Below, in pieces: positions 16,553 to 28,547 of a DNA stretch of 34,795 bases. The notes under the pieces are model-generated. The model made no database searches. It saw nothing but the letters and a program-made list of their open reading frames with translations, and was not told where the DNA came from. Both the position numbers and the translations under genes were made by a program. Within the stretch, counting starts at the first letter, position 1. Every line of letters begins with the position of its first letter. Source of the DNA: Nocardioides sp. (GTDB lineage: Bacteria; Actinomycetota; Actinomycetes; Propionibacteriales; Nocardioidaceae); the NCBI RefSeq assembly GCF_025965415.1, contig NZ_JAOPWY010000006.1, positions 1 to 34,795 of the forward strand. Reading direction: 5' to 3'.

Positions 16553-17348
16553 CCTCGTCGAGATCTCCGAGCCCGACGATCCCCGTCTGGCCGACTACCG
16601 CGACCTGCGCGACGTGGAGCTGCGCAAGAACCTCGAGGCCGAGCACGGCCTGTTCCTCGCCGAGGGCGAGAAGGTCGTCCGTCGCTCGGTCGAGGCGGGC
16701 TACGAGGCGCGGTCCTTCCTCATGGCCCCGCGCTGGCTGGAGGGCCTCGAGGACGTGCTCGCCCGCAGCGCCGGGCCCTGCTACGTGCTCTCCGAGGCGC
16801 TGATCGAGCAGGTCACCGGGTTCCACGTGCACCGCGGGGCGCTGGCCTCGCTGCGCCGTCGGCCGCTGCCCGCGATCGAGGACGTGCTCGCCGGCGCCCG
16901 GTCGGTGCTGGTGCTGGAGGACCTGGTCGACCACACCAACGTGGGTGCGGTCTTCCGCTCCGGCGCCGCCCTCGGCTTCGACGCGGTGCTCCTCGCGCCG
17001 CGCTGCGCGGACCCGCTCTACCGGCGCTCGATCAAGGTCGGCATGGGTGCGGTGTTCAGCACGCCGTGGACCCGCCTCCCGGACTGGTACGACGCCCTCC
17101 CGGACCTCTCGGGCCGCGGCTTCACCACGGTCGCTCTCACCCTCTCGGCCGACTCCGTGCCGATCGAGGAGGCCGTCGCCGGCGTCGACCGGCTCGCGCT
17201 GGTGCTCGGGTCCGAGGGGCACGGGCTGTCGTCGCGCTGGGAGTCCACCGCCGACCGCCGGGCGATCATCCCGATGCGCGCCGGGATCGACTCGCTCAAC
17301 GTGGCGGCTGCGAGCGCGGTGGCCTGCTACGCCGCGGCCCGCCGCTGA
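16545..17348 (+). CDS. SpoU/TrmH family RNA 2'-O-methyltransferase (first copy)
   Basis: A 267-residue SPOUT-class methyltransferase that would methylate a ribose 2'-OH in rRNA or tRNA. The N-terminal substrate-binding region (KNLEAEHGLFLAEGEKVVRR) is followed by the three SpoU motifs. These are LEDLVDHTNVGAVFRSGAALG (motif 1 with Asn and Arg), LVLGSEGHGLSS (motif 2) and IPMRAGIDSLNVAAASAVACY (motif 3). The GTG at 16545, overlapping the siroheme stop by 8 bp, is preferred to the ATG at 16506, which would add 13 residues unlike the family. The 3' end overlaps convergent dedA by 53 bp. A second, distinct SpoU enzyme is encoded opposite. Target nucleotide unknown. Confidence 0.92.
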   Translation: MADLVEISEPDDPRLADYRDLRDVELRKNLEAEHGLFLAEGEKVVRRSVEAGYEARSFLMAPRWLEGLEDVLARSAGPCYVLSEALIEQVTGFHVHRGALASLRRRPLPAIEDVLAGARSVLVLEDLVDHTNVGAVFRSGAALGFDAVLLAPRCADPLYRRSIKVGMGAVFSTPWTRLPDWYDALPDLSGRGFTTVALTLSADSVPIEEAVAGVDRLALVLGSEGHGLSSRWESTADRRAIIPMRAGIDSLNVAAASAVACYAAARR

Positions 17349-17946
17349 CGCGGTGCCGCAGCCGACGGGCGACCACGACGACCAGCACGGCCGCCAGGAG
17401 GACGTAGACGACGTTGCCGACCCCGCCGACGTACGCCTCCACGAGGTGCCACTGCTCGCCGAGCTCGTAGCCGGCCAGGATCAGGGCCGCGTTCCACACC
17501 AGGCTGCCGGCGGTGGTGTAGGCGCAGAAGGTCGGCAGCGGCATCCGGTCGATCCCGGCCGGGATGGAGACGAGGCTGCGCACCCCCGGCACCAGGCGGC
17601 CGGCGAAGACCGCCGTACGTCCGTGCCGGCCGAACCACGCGACGGCCCGGCGCACGTCCTCGGCGTGCGTGAGGGGGATCCGGTCGGCGAGCGCGCACAC
17701 CCGCTCGAGGCCCCAGGCCGCGCCCAGCCAGTAGAGCGCGAGCGCACCCACGAGCGACCCCGCGGTCGCCCACGCGATCGCCGCGACGAGGGAGTAGTAG
17801 CCCTCGCTGGCGGTGTAGCCCGCCAGCGGCAGCACCAGCTCGCTGGGCACCGGCGGGAACACCGTCTCCAGGGCGGTGGCCAGGCCGACCCCGGGCGAGC
17901 CGACGGTCCGCATGACCAGGACGACCCAGTCGAGCACGGCCTCCAT
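17296..17946 (-). CDS. DedA family membrane protein
   Basis: A 216-residue polytopic protein of the DedA/VTT (SNARE-associated) family; members flip or transport lipids such as undecaprenyl phosphate and phosphatidylethanolamine. Typical features are the early acidic re-entrant motif LETVFPPVPSELVLPLAG (around residues 26-43), and FGRHGRTAVFAGRLVPGVRSLVSIPAG (about 104-130) with the conserved arginines, then further helices. The basic tail RRLRHRVSGGPRRSRPPR is probably cytoplasmic. Its ATG shares one base with the stop of the upstream SpoU gene (TGATG), so it is the last gene of the def operon. Its end overlaps the first SpoU gene on the other strand. Confidence 0.93.
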   Translation of the reverse strand: MEAVLDWVVLVMRTVGSPGVGLATALETVFPPVPSELVLPLAGYTASEGYYSLVAAIAWATAGSLVGALALYWLGAAWGLERVCALADRIPLTHAEDVRRAVAWFGRHGRTAVFAGRLVPGVRSLVSIPAGIDRMPLPTFCAYTTAGSLVWNAALILAGYELGEQWHLVEAYVGGVGNVVYVLLAAVLVVVVARRLRHRVSGGPRRSRPPRSQPPR

Positions 17947-18740
17947 CAGCCGCGCTGGCGCAGCGCGTCGTGCAGCACGATCGACCCAGCGACCGCCGCG
18001 TTGAGTGAGGACGCCGTGCCGACCATCGCGATGCTGACGACGTCGTCGCACACGGCGCGCCAGCCGGAGGACAGCCCGTGGGTCTCGTTGCCGACCACGA
18101 CCACCACGCGCCCGCCGAGCGCGACGTCGGCGAGCGGGCTGCCCACCTCGTCGGTGCCGACGATCCGGTAGCCGTGCGCCTGGGCCCACTCGACGAGCGG
18201 ACCGGGACCGGGCACCCGCAGCACCGTGAGCGCGAAGAGCGACCCGGTGCTGGCACGGACGGCCTGCGGGTCGTAGGGGTCGGCGGCGTGACCGGTGACC
18301 ACGAGCGCCGAGGCGCCGAAGGCGTCCGCCGAGCGCGCCAGCGTGCCGATGTTGCCCGGGCTGGTGGGCCGGTCGAAGACCACGACGGGGCCGTGGGGGC
18401 GGGTGCTGTCGGCCAGGCGCTCCACGCCGTCCTCGGGCATCTCCACGACGGCGACGAGCTCGGCGCCCTCCACCTTGCCGCTGAGCCGCGCGTGCAGCTC
18501 GGGGGAGAGGACGACGCGCTCGGCGCGGGTGGTGGCCCAGAGCGCGTCGGCCCAGCCGGAGGCCGTCTGGTCCGACCGCAGCAGCGCCCGCACCGTCCAG
18601 CCCTCCTCGACGGCCCGCGTGATCGGCCGGACGCCCTGCACGAGGAACTCGCGGTTGCGGTGGCGCTTCGAGCGGTTGGTGAGCAGTGCCTCCCACTGCT
18701 GGAAGCGCGCGTTCTCCCGGGTGATCCGCAGGTCGCTCAT
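17946..18740 (-). CDS. SpoU/TrmH family RNA 2'-O-methyltransferase (second copy)
   Basis: A 264-residue SPOUT methyltransferase. N-terminal L30e-like substrate region: FQQWEALLTNRSKRHRNREF and VQGVRPITRAVEEGW. SpoU motifs: VVFDRPTSPGNIGTLARSAD (motif 1), VVVGNETHGLSSGW (motif 2) and IAMVGTASSLNAAVAGSIVL (motif 3). It shares only the core motifs with the other SpoU gene in the window, so the two are not a recent duplication. The start is ATG 18740, overlapping the def stop as ATGA. It sits between peptide deformylase and DedA in one minus-strand operon, which hints at a ribosome-related role. RNA target unknown. Confidence 0.92.
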   Translation of the reverse strand: MSDLRITRENARFQQWEALLTNRSKRHRNREFLVQGVRPITRAVEEGWTVRALLRSDQTASGWADALWATTRAERVVLSPELHARLSGKVEGAELVAVVEMPEDGVERLADSTRPHGPVVVFDRPTSPGNIGTLARSADAFGASALVVTGHAADPYDPQAVRASTGSLFALTVLRVPGPGPLVEWAQAHGYRIVGTDEVGSPLADVALGGRVVVVVGNETHGLSSGWRAVCDDVVSIAMVGTASSLNAAVAGSIVLHDALRQRG

Positions 18741-19354
18741 GCGGTGGGGTCCGCGGGCCAGGTGAGGGGGTAGTCCTCGGCGGCCGCGTCGTGCTTCTTG
18801 CCGAGCCGCTTGCGCGACTTCGCCGAGAGCCGGTCGCCGAAGACCGTGCCGAGCGTGTGATCGGTCTCGTGCTGCAGGCAGCGCGCGAGCAGGCCGTCGC
18901 CCTCGAAGGACACGGGCTCGCCGTCCAGCCCCTGGCCGTCGACCCGGGCCCAGTCGGGTCGCGGGCACGGCTCGAAGGAGCCGGGAAAGGAGAGGCAGCC
19001 CTCGTCCTCGTCCTCGAGCCGCCGGTCCTTGCCCTCGGGGAGCGTCAGCACCGGGTTGCACACCACGCCAACGGTGCGCACCCCCTCGTCGTCGGGGCAG
19101 TCGAAGACGAACATCGCCACGTCCTCGCCGATCTGGCAGGCGGCCAGCCCCACCCCGTCGGCCGCATACATCGTCGCCACCATGTCGGCCGCCAGCGTCG
19201 TGAGCGCGTCGTCGTACACCGTCACCGGCTGCTGCGGGCGGTGCATGACCGGCGTGCCCCAGCGGGTGATCGCGCGCACCGTGCCACCCTCGGGGAGCGG
19301 GCCGTGCGGTGCCCGGAAGTCGGTTGAGGCGTCGGTCGGGTCGTCGGCTGACAT
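18737..19354 (-). CDS. def: Peptide deformylase
   Basis: Removes the N-formyl group from nascent proteins at the ribosome exit; a metal (Fe/Zn) hydrolase. All three family motifs are visible in 205 residues: GVGLAACQIG (67-76), EGCLSFPG (118-125, metal-ligand Cys120) and QHETDHTLG (161-169, metal-ligand His162 and His166). Motif 1 has Cys where many enzymes have Pro, Asn or Tyr. The extra N-terminal ~25 residues and a C-terminal basic tail (SAKSRKRLGKKHD) are typical additions. ATG 19354 is chosen because TAGGAT (19367-19362) is 7 nt upstream and longer frames enter the divergent promoter region. First gene of the def-spoU-dedA operon. Confidence 0.95.
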   Translation of the reverse strand: MSADDPTDASTDFRAPHGPLPEGGTVRAITRWGTPVMHRPQQPVTVYDDALTTLAADMVATMYAADGVGLAACQIGEDVAMFVFDCPDDEGVRTVGVVCNPVLTLPEGKDRRLEDEDEGCLSFPGSFEPCPRPDWARVDGQGLDGEPVSFEGDGLLARCLQHETDHTLGTVFGDRLSAKSRKRLGKKHDAAAEDYPLTWPADPTA

Positions 19355-19407
19355 GCGCTGGATCCTAGCGAGGCGGGTGAGGGTGATCGGCACCACGGCA
19401 GTCACTC

Positions 19408-19443
19408 TGGTCAAAGGTGTAACTCGGAGTTACATTTGGGTCA
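19408..19443 (+). promoter_or_regulatory. Leaderless promoter with 17-bp palindromic operator, acyl-CoA dehydrogenase operon
   Basis: TGTAACTC-G-GAGTTACA at 19418-19434 is a perfect 8-bp-arm palindrome, the size and symmetry usual for TetR-family repressors. TACATT at 19431-19436 overlaps its right arm and ends 6 nt before the ATG at 19443. TGGTCA at 19408-19413 lies at 17-bp spacing as a -35 candidate. There is no Shine-Dalgarno sequence. A bound repressor would cover the whole -10 element, so the two dehydrogenase genes are probably repressed in the absence of a lipid signal. No regulator gene is in the window. Confidence 0.75.
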
Positions 19444-20804
19444 TGTCCTTCATGAGCAGCCTTCGGCCCGGCGGCCGCCACGGGTTGTCGTCCCGGGAGT
19501 CACGCGACCCGATCGGCTATGCCGTCGCCGCCGTCAACCGGCTGGCGCAGAGCGACCTCATCGACCGCGTGGGCCTGCGCAAGCAGACCGAGCAGGCCGT
19601 CTACTCCACCACCCGCAACGGGTTCCGCGTGGCCACCGCCGCCGGTCGCACGTTCGCGAGGGCGGGCCGGGCGACGTCCGGCGCCCGTCCGGCCCCGGCC
19701 TCGTCCAGCGGCGTCTTCGACCTCACGCCGACCGAGGACGAGGAGATGCTCGTCGACGTCGTGCGCGAGCTGGCCGCGGAGCTGCTCCGCCCGGCGGCCG
19801 CGGAGGCCAACGAGGCCTGCACGGCGCCGCCAGAGGTCCTCGCCGCCGCCCAGGAGATCGGGCTGCCGGGGCTGGGGGTGCCCGAGGCCCTGGGCGGGAT
19901 CATGGAGGAGCGCTCCGCGATGGCGGGGACGCTCGTCGCCGAGGCCCTCGCCGAGGGCGACATGGGACTCGCGGTCGCGACGCTCGCGCCGGGTGCCGTG
20001 GCCACCGCGATCGGTCTCTGGGGCACCGACGCGCAGCAGCAGACCTACCTCCCTGCCTTCACCGGCAGCGACGTCCCCGTCGCGGCGCTGACCATCGCCG
20101 AGCCCGCCGTCCTCTTCGACGCGTTCTCGCTGGCGACCACGGCTCTCCGCGACGGCGACGGCTTCGTCCTCGACGGCGTGAAGTCCGCGGTGGTGCGCGG
20201 CGCCGAGGCCGAGCTCTTCGTCGTCGCGGCCCAGCTCGAGGGCACGCCGGCCCTCTTCCTCGTCGAGTCCGGCACCGAGGGGCTCGAGGTCGAGGCCGAC
20301 CCGTCGATGGGCCTGCGCGCGGCCGGTTTGTCCCGACTGCACCTCACCGGCGTCCGCGTCGGCGCCGACGCGCTGCTCGGCGGCACGGACGGCGAGGCCT
20401 ACCGCGAGTGCGTGCGGCTCTCGCGCCTCGCGTGGTGCGCGCTGGCCGTCGGCACCGGTCAGGCGGTCCTCGACCACGTCAAGGACTACGTCAACGAGCG
20501 GCAGGCCTTCGGCGAGCCCATCAGCCACCGCCAGTCCGTCGCCTTCATGGTGGCCGACATCGCGATCGAGCTGCAGGCCATGCGCCTGGTGACCTGGAAG
20601 GCCGCGTCGAGGGCGACCCGCGGCCAGGCCTTCGCCCGCGAGGTCGGGCTGGCCCGCCAGCTCTGCACGGAGAAGGGGATGAGGATCGGCCTCGACGGCG
20701 TGCAGCTGCTCGGCGGCCACGGCTTCGTCAAGGAGCACCCGGTCGAACGCTGGTACCGCGACCTGCGGGCCGTCGGAGTCATGGAAGGTGGGGTGATGGT
20801 CTGA
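19443..20804 (+). CDS. Acyl-CoA dehydrogenase, FadE24-like
   Basis: A 453-residue flavin-dependent acyl-CoA dehydrogenase homologue. The first ~75 residues form a basic extension not present in classical enzymes. The usual N-terminal helical domain (DLTPTEDEEMLVDVVRELAAE), a divergent central domain (VPVAALTIAEPAVLFD) and the C-terminal helical domain (RQAFGEPISHRQSVAFMVADIAIELQAMR, QLLGGHGFVKEHPVERWYRD) follow. The tail GVMEGGVMV ends just after the position where the catalytic Glu is found in many members, and Glu is present. Order, size and one-base overlap with the next gene match the mycobacterial fadE24-fadE23 pair, from memory. The two likely form a heteromeric enzyme acting on an unknown acyl-CoA. 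Expression is governed by the adjoining palindrome. Confidence 0.9.
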   Translation: MSFMSSLRPGGRHGLSSRESRDPIGYAVAAVNRLAQSDLIDRVGLRKQTEQAVYSTTRNGFRVATAAGRTFARAGRATSGARPAPASSSGVFDLTPTEDEEMLVDVVRELAAELLRPAAAEANEACTAPPEVLAAAQEIGLPGLGVPEALGGIMEERSAMAGTLVAEALAEGDMGLAVATLAPGAVATAIGLWGTDAQQQTYLPAFTGSDVPVAALTIAEPAVLFDAFSLATTALRDGDGFVLDGVKSAVVRGAEAELFVVAAQLEGTPALFLVESGTEGLEVEADPSMGLRAAGLSRLHLTGVRVGADALLGGTDGEAYRECVRLSRLAWCALAVGTGQAVLDHVKDYVNERQAFGEPISHRQSVAFMVADIAIELQAMRLVTWKAASRATRGQAFAREVGLARQLCTEKGMRIGLDGVQLLGGHGFVKEHPVERWYRDLRAVGVMEGGVMV

Positions 20805-22021
20805 TGATCAACCTCGAGACCCCCAAGAAGCAGGCCGGGCTGATCGACCAGGCCCACCAGCTGGCGATGAACATGCTGCGCCCGATCTCGCGCAAGTACG
20901 ACCGCGCCGAGCACGAGTACCCCAAGGAGCTCGACATGCTCGCCGCGCTGATCGACGGCGTGTCGGAGACCGGCGCGACGGGCGGCGCCGGTGCGGGCGG
21001 CGTACGCCGGGACGAGAAGACGACCGACGCACCGGGCAAGGTGCGCAACGGCGCCAACCTCGCCTCCGTGCTGTCGGTCGCCGAGATGTGCTGGGGCGAC
21101 ACCGCGCTGCTGCTCTCGATGCCCCGCCAGGGCCTGGGCAACTCCGCCATCGCCTCGGTGGCCAACGAGGAGCAGCTCGAGCGCTACAAGGGCACCTGGG
21201 CGGCAATGGCGATCACCGAGCCGGGCATCGGCTCGGACTCGGCCAACCTGACCACCGCCGCGGTCAAGGACGGCGACGAGTACGTCATCAACGGCGAGAA
21301 GATCTACGTCACCTCCGGGGACCGCGCCGACAGCGTCGTGGTGTGGGCGACCCTCGACAAGGAGCTCGGCAGGGCCGCGATCAAGTCGTTCCTCGTCCGC
21401 AAGGACAACCCGGGCCTGAAGGTCGAGCGGCTCGAGCACAAGCTCGGCATCCGCGCTTCCGACACCGCCGCGATCACGTTCACCGACTGCCGCGTCCCGG
21501 CCGAGGACCTGCTCGGCTCACCCGAGATCGACACCAAGTCGGGCTTCGCCGGCGCGATGGCGACCTTCGACAACACCCGCCCGCTCGTCGCGGCGATGGC
21601 CGTCGGGTGTGCGCGGGCCTCGCTCGACCTCACCCGCGACCTGCTCGAGCAGGCCGGGGTCACCGTCGACTACGACCGTCCCGCGCAGAACCAGAGCGCG
21701 GCGGCGGCGAAGTTCCTGCAGCTCGAGGCCGACTGGGAGGGTGCGCAGCTGCTGATGATGCAGGCCGCCTGGATGGCCGACAACCGGAGGCCCAACTCGC
21801 TCGAGGCCTCGATGGCCAAGGCGAAGGCCGGGCGCGTGGGGTCCGACGTGACCCTGTCGTGCGTGCAGCTGTGCGGCACCCTCGGCTACAGCGAGGCCGA
21901 GCTGCTGGAGAAGTGGGCCCGCGACTCCAAGATCCTCGACATCTTCGAGGGCACGCAGCAGATCCAGCAGTTGATCGTGGCGCGCCGGCTGCTCGGCCTG
22001 AACAGCTCGCAGCTGAAGTGA
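20804..22021 (+). CDS. Acyl-CoA dehydrogenase, FadE23-like
   Basis: A 405-residue acyl-CoA dehydrogenase, second gene of the pair; its ATG shares the A of the upstream TGA. Conserved features include PISRKYDRAEHEYPKEL near the start, AMAITEPGIGSDSANLTT (flavin/substrate region), YVINGEKIYVTSGDRAD, HKLGIRASDTAAITFTDCRVP and the C-terminal LCGTLGYSEAELLEKWARD. DIFEGTQQIQQL carries the catalytic Glu at the position used in medium-chain enzymes. A Gly/Ala-rich insertion (GATGGAGAGG) near residue 60 is unusual but also polar and probably a surface loop. The operon ends at the 17-bp hairpin. Substrate is not known. Confidence 0.92.
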   Translation: MINLETPKKQAGLIDQAHQLAMNMLRPISRKYDRAEHEYPKELDMLAALIDGVSETGATGGAGAGGVRRDEKTTDAPGKVRNGANLASVLSVAEMCWGDTALLLSMPRQGLGNSAIASVANEEQLERYKGTWAAMAITEPGIGSDSANLTTAAVKDGDEYVINGEKIYVTSGDRADSVVVWATLDKELGRAAIKSFLVRKDNPGLKVERLEHKLGIRASDTAAITFTDCRVPAEDLLGSPEIDTKSGFAGAMATFDNTRPLVAAMAVGCARASLDLTRDLLEQAGVTVDYDRPAQNQSAAAAKFLQLEADWEGAQLLMMQAAWMADNRRPNSLEASMAKAKAGRVGSDVTLSCVQLCGTLGYSEAELLEKWARDSKILDIFEGTQQIQQLIVARRLLGLNSSQLK

Positions 22022-22031
22022 GCCACGAACG

Positions 22032-22068
22032 ACGAAGCCCCTCCCGGAGCATCCGGGAGGGGCTTCGT
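22032..22068. terminator. Bidirectional hairpin terminator
   Basis: Perfect 17-bp arms (22032-22048 and 22052-22068) with a 3-nt loop GCA lie between the convergent ends of the acyl-CoA dehydrogenase and YiaA/B genes. It is symmetric and can serve both strands, although neither side has a long T-run. Confidence 0.88.
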
Positions 22069-22076
22069 GCTACTCG

Positions 22077-22364
22077 TCAGGCGATGTTCTTGAAGGGATC
22101 GTGCTCGGCGAGGATCTTGTCGACGCGGGCCTGGTCGAGCCGCGTCACCACGTAGTTGTCGTCCTGGGCGTCGCGGACGCACTTGGCGAGGGTGAAGCTC
22201 GAGGTCGTGAGGAACATCGTCCCGAGGCCCAGGAAGGCGCGGATCCACGGGTCGACCGGCAGGTAGAAGATCGCGAAGACCATGGTCAGCAGGGCGACGG
22301 CGAAGGAGATGCCGGCCTGCAGGAAGAAGGCGTTGGTGTTCTTGGTGGGCGTCGTGTTCGTCAT
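22077..22364 (-). CDS. YiaA/YiaB-family small inner membrane protein
   Basis: A 95-residue membrane protein with the two-helix YiaA/B domain: helices at about 13-34 (FFLQAGISFAVALLTMVFAIF) and 40-58 (WIRAFLGLGTMFLTTSSFTL). The conserved tail TLAKCVRDAQDD follows, then a soluble C-terminus (VVTRLDQARVDKILAEHDPF) typical of actinobacterial members. Function of the family is unknown. Divergent from the decarboxylase gene, convergent with the acyl-CoA dehydrogenases. Confidence 0.88.
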   Translation of the reverse strand: MTNTTPTKNTNAFFLQAGISFAVALLTMVFAIFYLPVDPWIRAFLGLGTMFLTTSSFTLAKCVRDAQDDNYVVTRLDQARVDKILAEHDPFKNIA

Positions 22365-22461
22365 GGGTCAACCGTCGGGCCTGCGCGGCGTTGCGGGAGC
22401 CGTCGACGTACCCGATCGGTGCTGAGTACGACGACCCAACCCGCCCCGGTACGTTCGGGCC

Positions 22462-26718
<4,257 letters not shown>

Positions 26719-26722
<4 letters not shown>

Positions 26723-26805
26723 GGTCCTTCCTGGTCGTGTCGGCGACCACGGCGGAGGCGGCGTACGTGCCGGCCGACCTGCCTCTCGTGATCACCGCTG
26801 GTTGA
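26719..26805 (+). pseudogene. Truncated 5' remnant, probably of a nucleosidase gene
   Basis: GTG 26719 overlaps the sulfotransferase stop (GTGA) and opens a frame of 28 codons ending in TGA at 26803-26805. The first 26 residues (MRSFLVVSATTAEAAYVPAD, then LPLVIT) resemble the N-terminus of small MTA/SAH-nucleosidase-like proteins, where the strand would continue as TGIGK. The reading diverges exactly where the first repeat copy begins (GCTGGTTGA supplies Ala-Gly-stop). No downstream continuation of such a protein is found before 28536 or after it. I read this as the 5' end of a gene cut by the repeat array. The family assignment rests on ~25 residues and is only moderate; the abrupt junction is directly visible. 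Confidence 0.5.
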
Positions 26806-27037
26806 GCAGGTCGCGCAGCATCTCCCTCGCTGGTTGAGCAGGTCGTGCAGCGACCGTGTCGAAACCCCCAGCCCACATCTCCTGCTGGTTGAGCAGGTCG
26901 CGCCGCCACCCACCGCTGGTTGACCAGATCGCGCCGCTCCTCATCGCTGGTTGAGCAGGTCGCGCAGCGAGGACCACCGCTGGTTGAGCAGGTCGCGCAG
27001 CGACCGTGTCGAAACCCCTCAGCCGGCTCGACCAGAT
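26796..27037. repeat. Array of imperfectly palindromic ~24-41-bp repeats
   Basis: Six copies of a core CGCTGGTTGAGCAGGTCGC begin at about 26796, 26828, 26881, 26914, 26945 and 26978. Spacing is 31-33 bp, apart from one step of about 53. The copies at 26828 and 26978 extend through CGACCGTGTCGAAACCCC. A seventh degenerate copy (GGCTCGACCAGATC) ends near 27037. The full unit is an imperfect palindrome: inner stem GGTCGC-GCA-GCGACC (26991-27005) and outer GGTT...AACC (26982-27016). This is the only place in the window where it occurs. The array fills the 296 bp between the truncated gene and the DUF222-HNH gene. Confidence 0.9.
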
Positions 27038-27088
27038 CTTGATCGTTCCTCCATGACTCGCCCCTGGAGGACTGTCGCACGGTTCTCA

Positions 27089-27094
27089 TATAAT
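27089..27094 (+). promoter_or_regulatory. Consensus TATAAT box of the DUF222-HNH gene
   Basis: A perfect TATAAT lies 7 nt before ATG 27102. It is the most consensus-like -10 in the window, standing in a less GC-rich patch (CTCATATAATCGAAC). No good -35 is seen at 16-18 bp. Transcription would start at or next to the ATG. Confidence 0.65.
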
Positions 27095-27101
27095 CGAACA
27101 G

Positions 27102-28535
27102 ATGAGCGAGACGCGCGAAGCAGAGCCGAAGGTGGGGGCCGGGGTCGATGACGACCTCGGTCCCGCCGCCCTGCTCGCCCTCGCTCGTGACCGCAAGGCG
27201 GCCGAGGACCGTGCCGCGGCTGACGTGCTCGCCCTCGCCGCGCGGTGGGCCGACCTCCACCCGCCGGAGTCGATCCACTCCGCCGCGACCTTCTCGTTCG
27301 GTGGTGGTCTCGGTCGCGAGCACGAGGAACCGATCGCCGGCATCGGTTGCCCCGCGGTGGCGGAGTTCTGCGTCGCCGAGCTCGGGTCGGTCCTCGGCAT
27401 CTCGACGGTGTCGGCGAAGCGGCTCATCGGACACGCCCTCGAGTTGCGGCATCGGTTGCCCCGGCTGTGGGCGCAGGTCCATGCCGGTGCCGTTCCTTCT
27501 TGGCGTGCGCGGCTCGTCGCCGAGGCCACCATCCACGCCACCCCGTCCCTCACTCCGGAGGCCGCCGGGTGGGTCGATGCGCAGGTCGCCGCCGTGGCCG
27601 CGAAGATCGGACCCGCACAGCTCGACCGCCTCGTCGCCGAGACCCTCAGACGCTTCGAGCTCGCCGCTGCTGATCCGGCCACCGACCCCGAGGACGGCTA
27701 CCTCGCCGTCGACCCGCGCCACGTCACGGTCACCAAGGACGACGTGCACTACGCCGGCACGTTGCACGTCGAAGCGGACCTGGACCTCGCCGACGCCCTC
27801 GACCTCGACCGGGCGCTCGCCCACGGCGCACAGGTCCAGAAGGCCCTCGGGTCCGAGTTGTCCCTCAACGCCCGACGCGCCGTCGCGCTCGGCGACCTGG
27901 CCCGCACCCAGACCGCGCTGGAACTGTTCGCCCAGGGGAAGAGTGGAAGCGAGGATCAGGACGGGCTGCCGGCCGCCCGCGAGGTCGTGCTCCACGCCCA
28001 CTTCGCAGCATCGACCACCGGGGACGTGACGGTGTTCGGGCCCACCGGGCGCCTCGAGGAAGGCCAGCGGCTCGTCCTCCTCGAGCAGCTCCAGTCCTGG
28101 TGCGGCGACAGCCGGACCAGGGTCACCATCAAGCCCGTCATCGACCTCAACACAGACCGGTCCACGCCCGCGTACGCGATCCCCCACCGGATCCGCGAAC
28201 ACGTCGTCCTCAGAGACCGCACCTGCGTCTTCCCCTGGTGCTCACGCCCGGCCAGGGGTAGCGACGTCGACCACGTCATCGCGCACGACCACACCGCCGC
28301 AGCCGAGGGCCGACCACAGGCCGGCCCCACGAGCACGGACAACCTTGCCGCCCTGTGCCGGTTCCACCATCGACTCAAGACCCACACCGCCTGGCACTAC
28401 CGGATGCTCGATGCAGGGGTCTTCGTATGGACCAGCCCCCACGGCCACCGTTACCGACGAGACGCCACCGGCACGAGTGCGCTGGACCCACCCGACCCAC
28501 CACCGCCCCGGATCCCACACCAGCGCCGACCCTGA
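27102..28535 (+). CDS. DUF222-HNH endonuclease-like protein (13E12 repeat family type)
   Basis: A 477-residue protein with an N-terminal DUF222 region (about 20-330, mostly helical: AAADVLALAARWADLHP, VLGISTVSAKRLIGHALELRH, LVAEATIHATPSL). A C-terminal HNH nuclease domain (about 365-440) follows. Metal-site residues: CVFPWCSRPARGSDVDHVIA (two Cys, then Asp-His) and TDNLAALCRFHHRLKTH (Asn, Cys-x-x-His-His), so the catalytic core seems intact. The tail is Pro-rich. Such proteins occur in many copies in actinobacterial genomes and include the REP13E12 proteins of Mycobacterium tuberculosis; their function is not established. Here it directly follows the palindromic array and a truncated core gene, which supports a mobile or homing-type element. 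It ends at a 10-bp hairpin. Confidence 0.9.
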   Translation: MSETREAEPKVGAGVDDDLGPAALLALARDRKAAEDRAAADVLALAARWADLHPPESIHSAATFSFGGGLGREHEEPIAGIGCPAVAEFCVAELGSVLGISTVSAKRLIGHALELRHRLPRLWAQVHAGAVPSWRARLVAEATIHATPSLTPEAAGWVDAQVAAVAAKIGPAQLDRLVAETLRRFELAAADPATDPEDGYLAVDPRHVTVTKDDVHYAGTLHVEADLDLADALDLDRALAHGAQVQKALGSELSLNARRAVALGDLARTQTALELFAQGKSGSEDQDGLPAAREVVLHAHFAASTTGDVTVFGPTGRLEEGQRLVLLEQLQSWCGDSRTRVTIKPVIDLNTDRSTPAYAIPHRIREHVVLRDRTCVFPWCSRPARGSDVDHVIAHDHTAAAEGRPQAGPTSTDNLAALCRFHHRLKTHTAWHYRMLDAGVFVWTSPHGHRYRRDATGTSALDPPDPPPPRIPHQRRP

Positions 28536-28547
28536 CCCCGCCCCGCA

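Noticed and set aside
26796..27018. CRISPR array
   Set aside because: The repeats are degenerate, gaps between cores are only ~8 bp and not unique spacers, and no cas gene is present.
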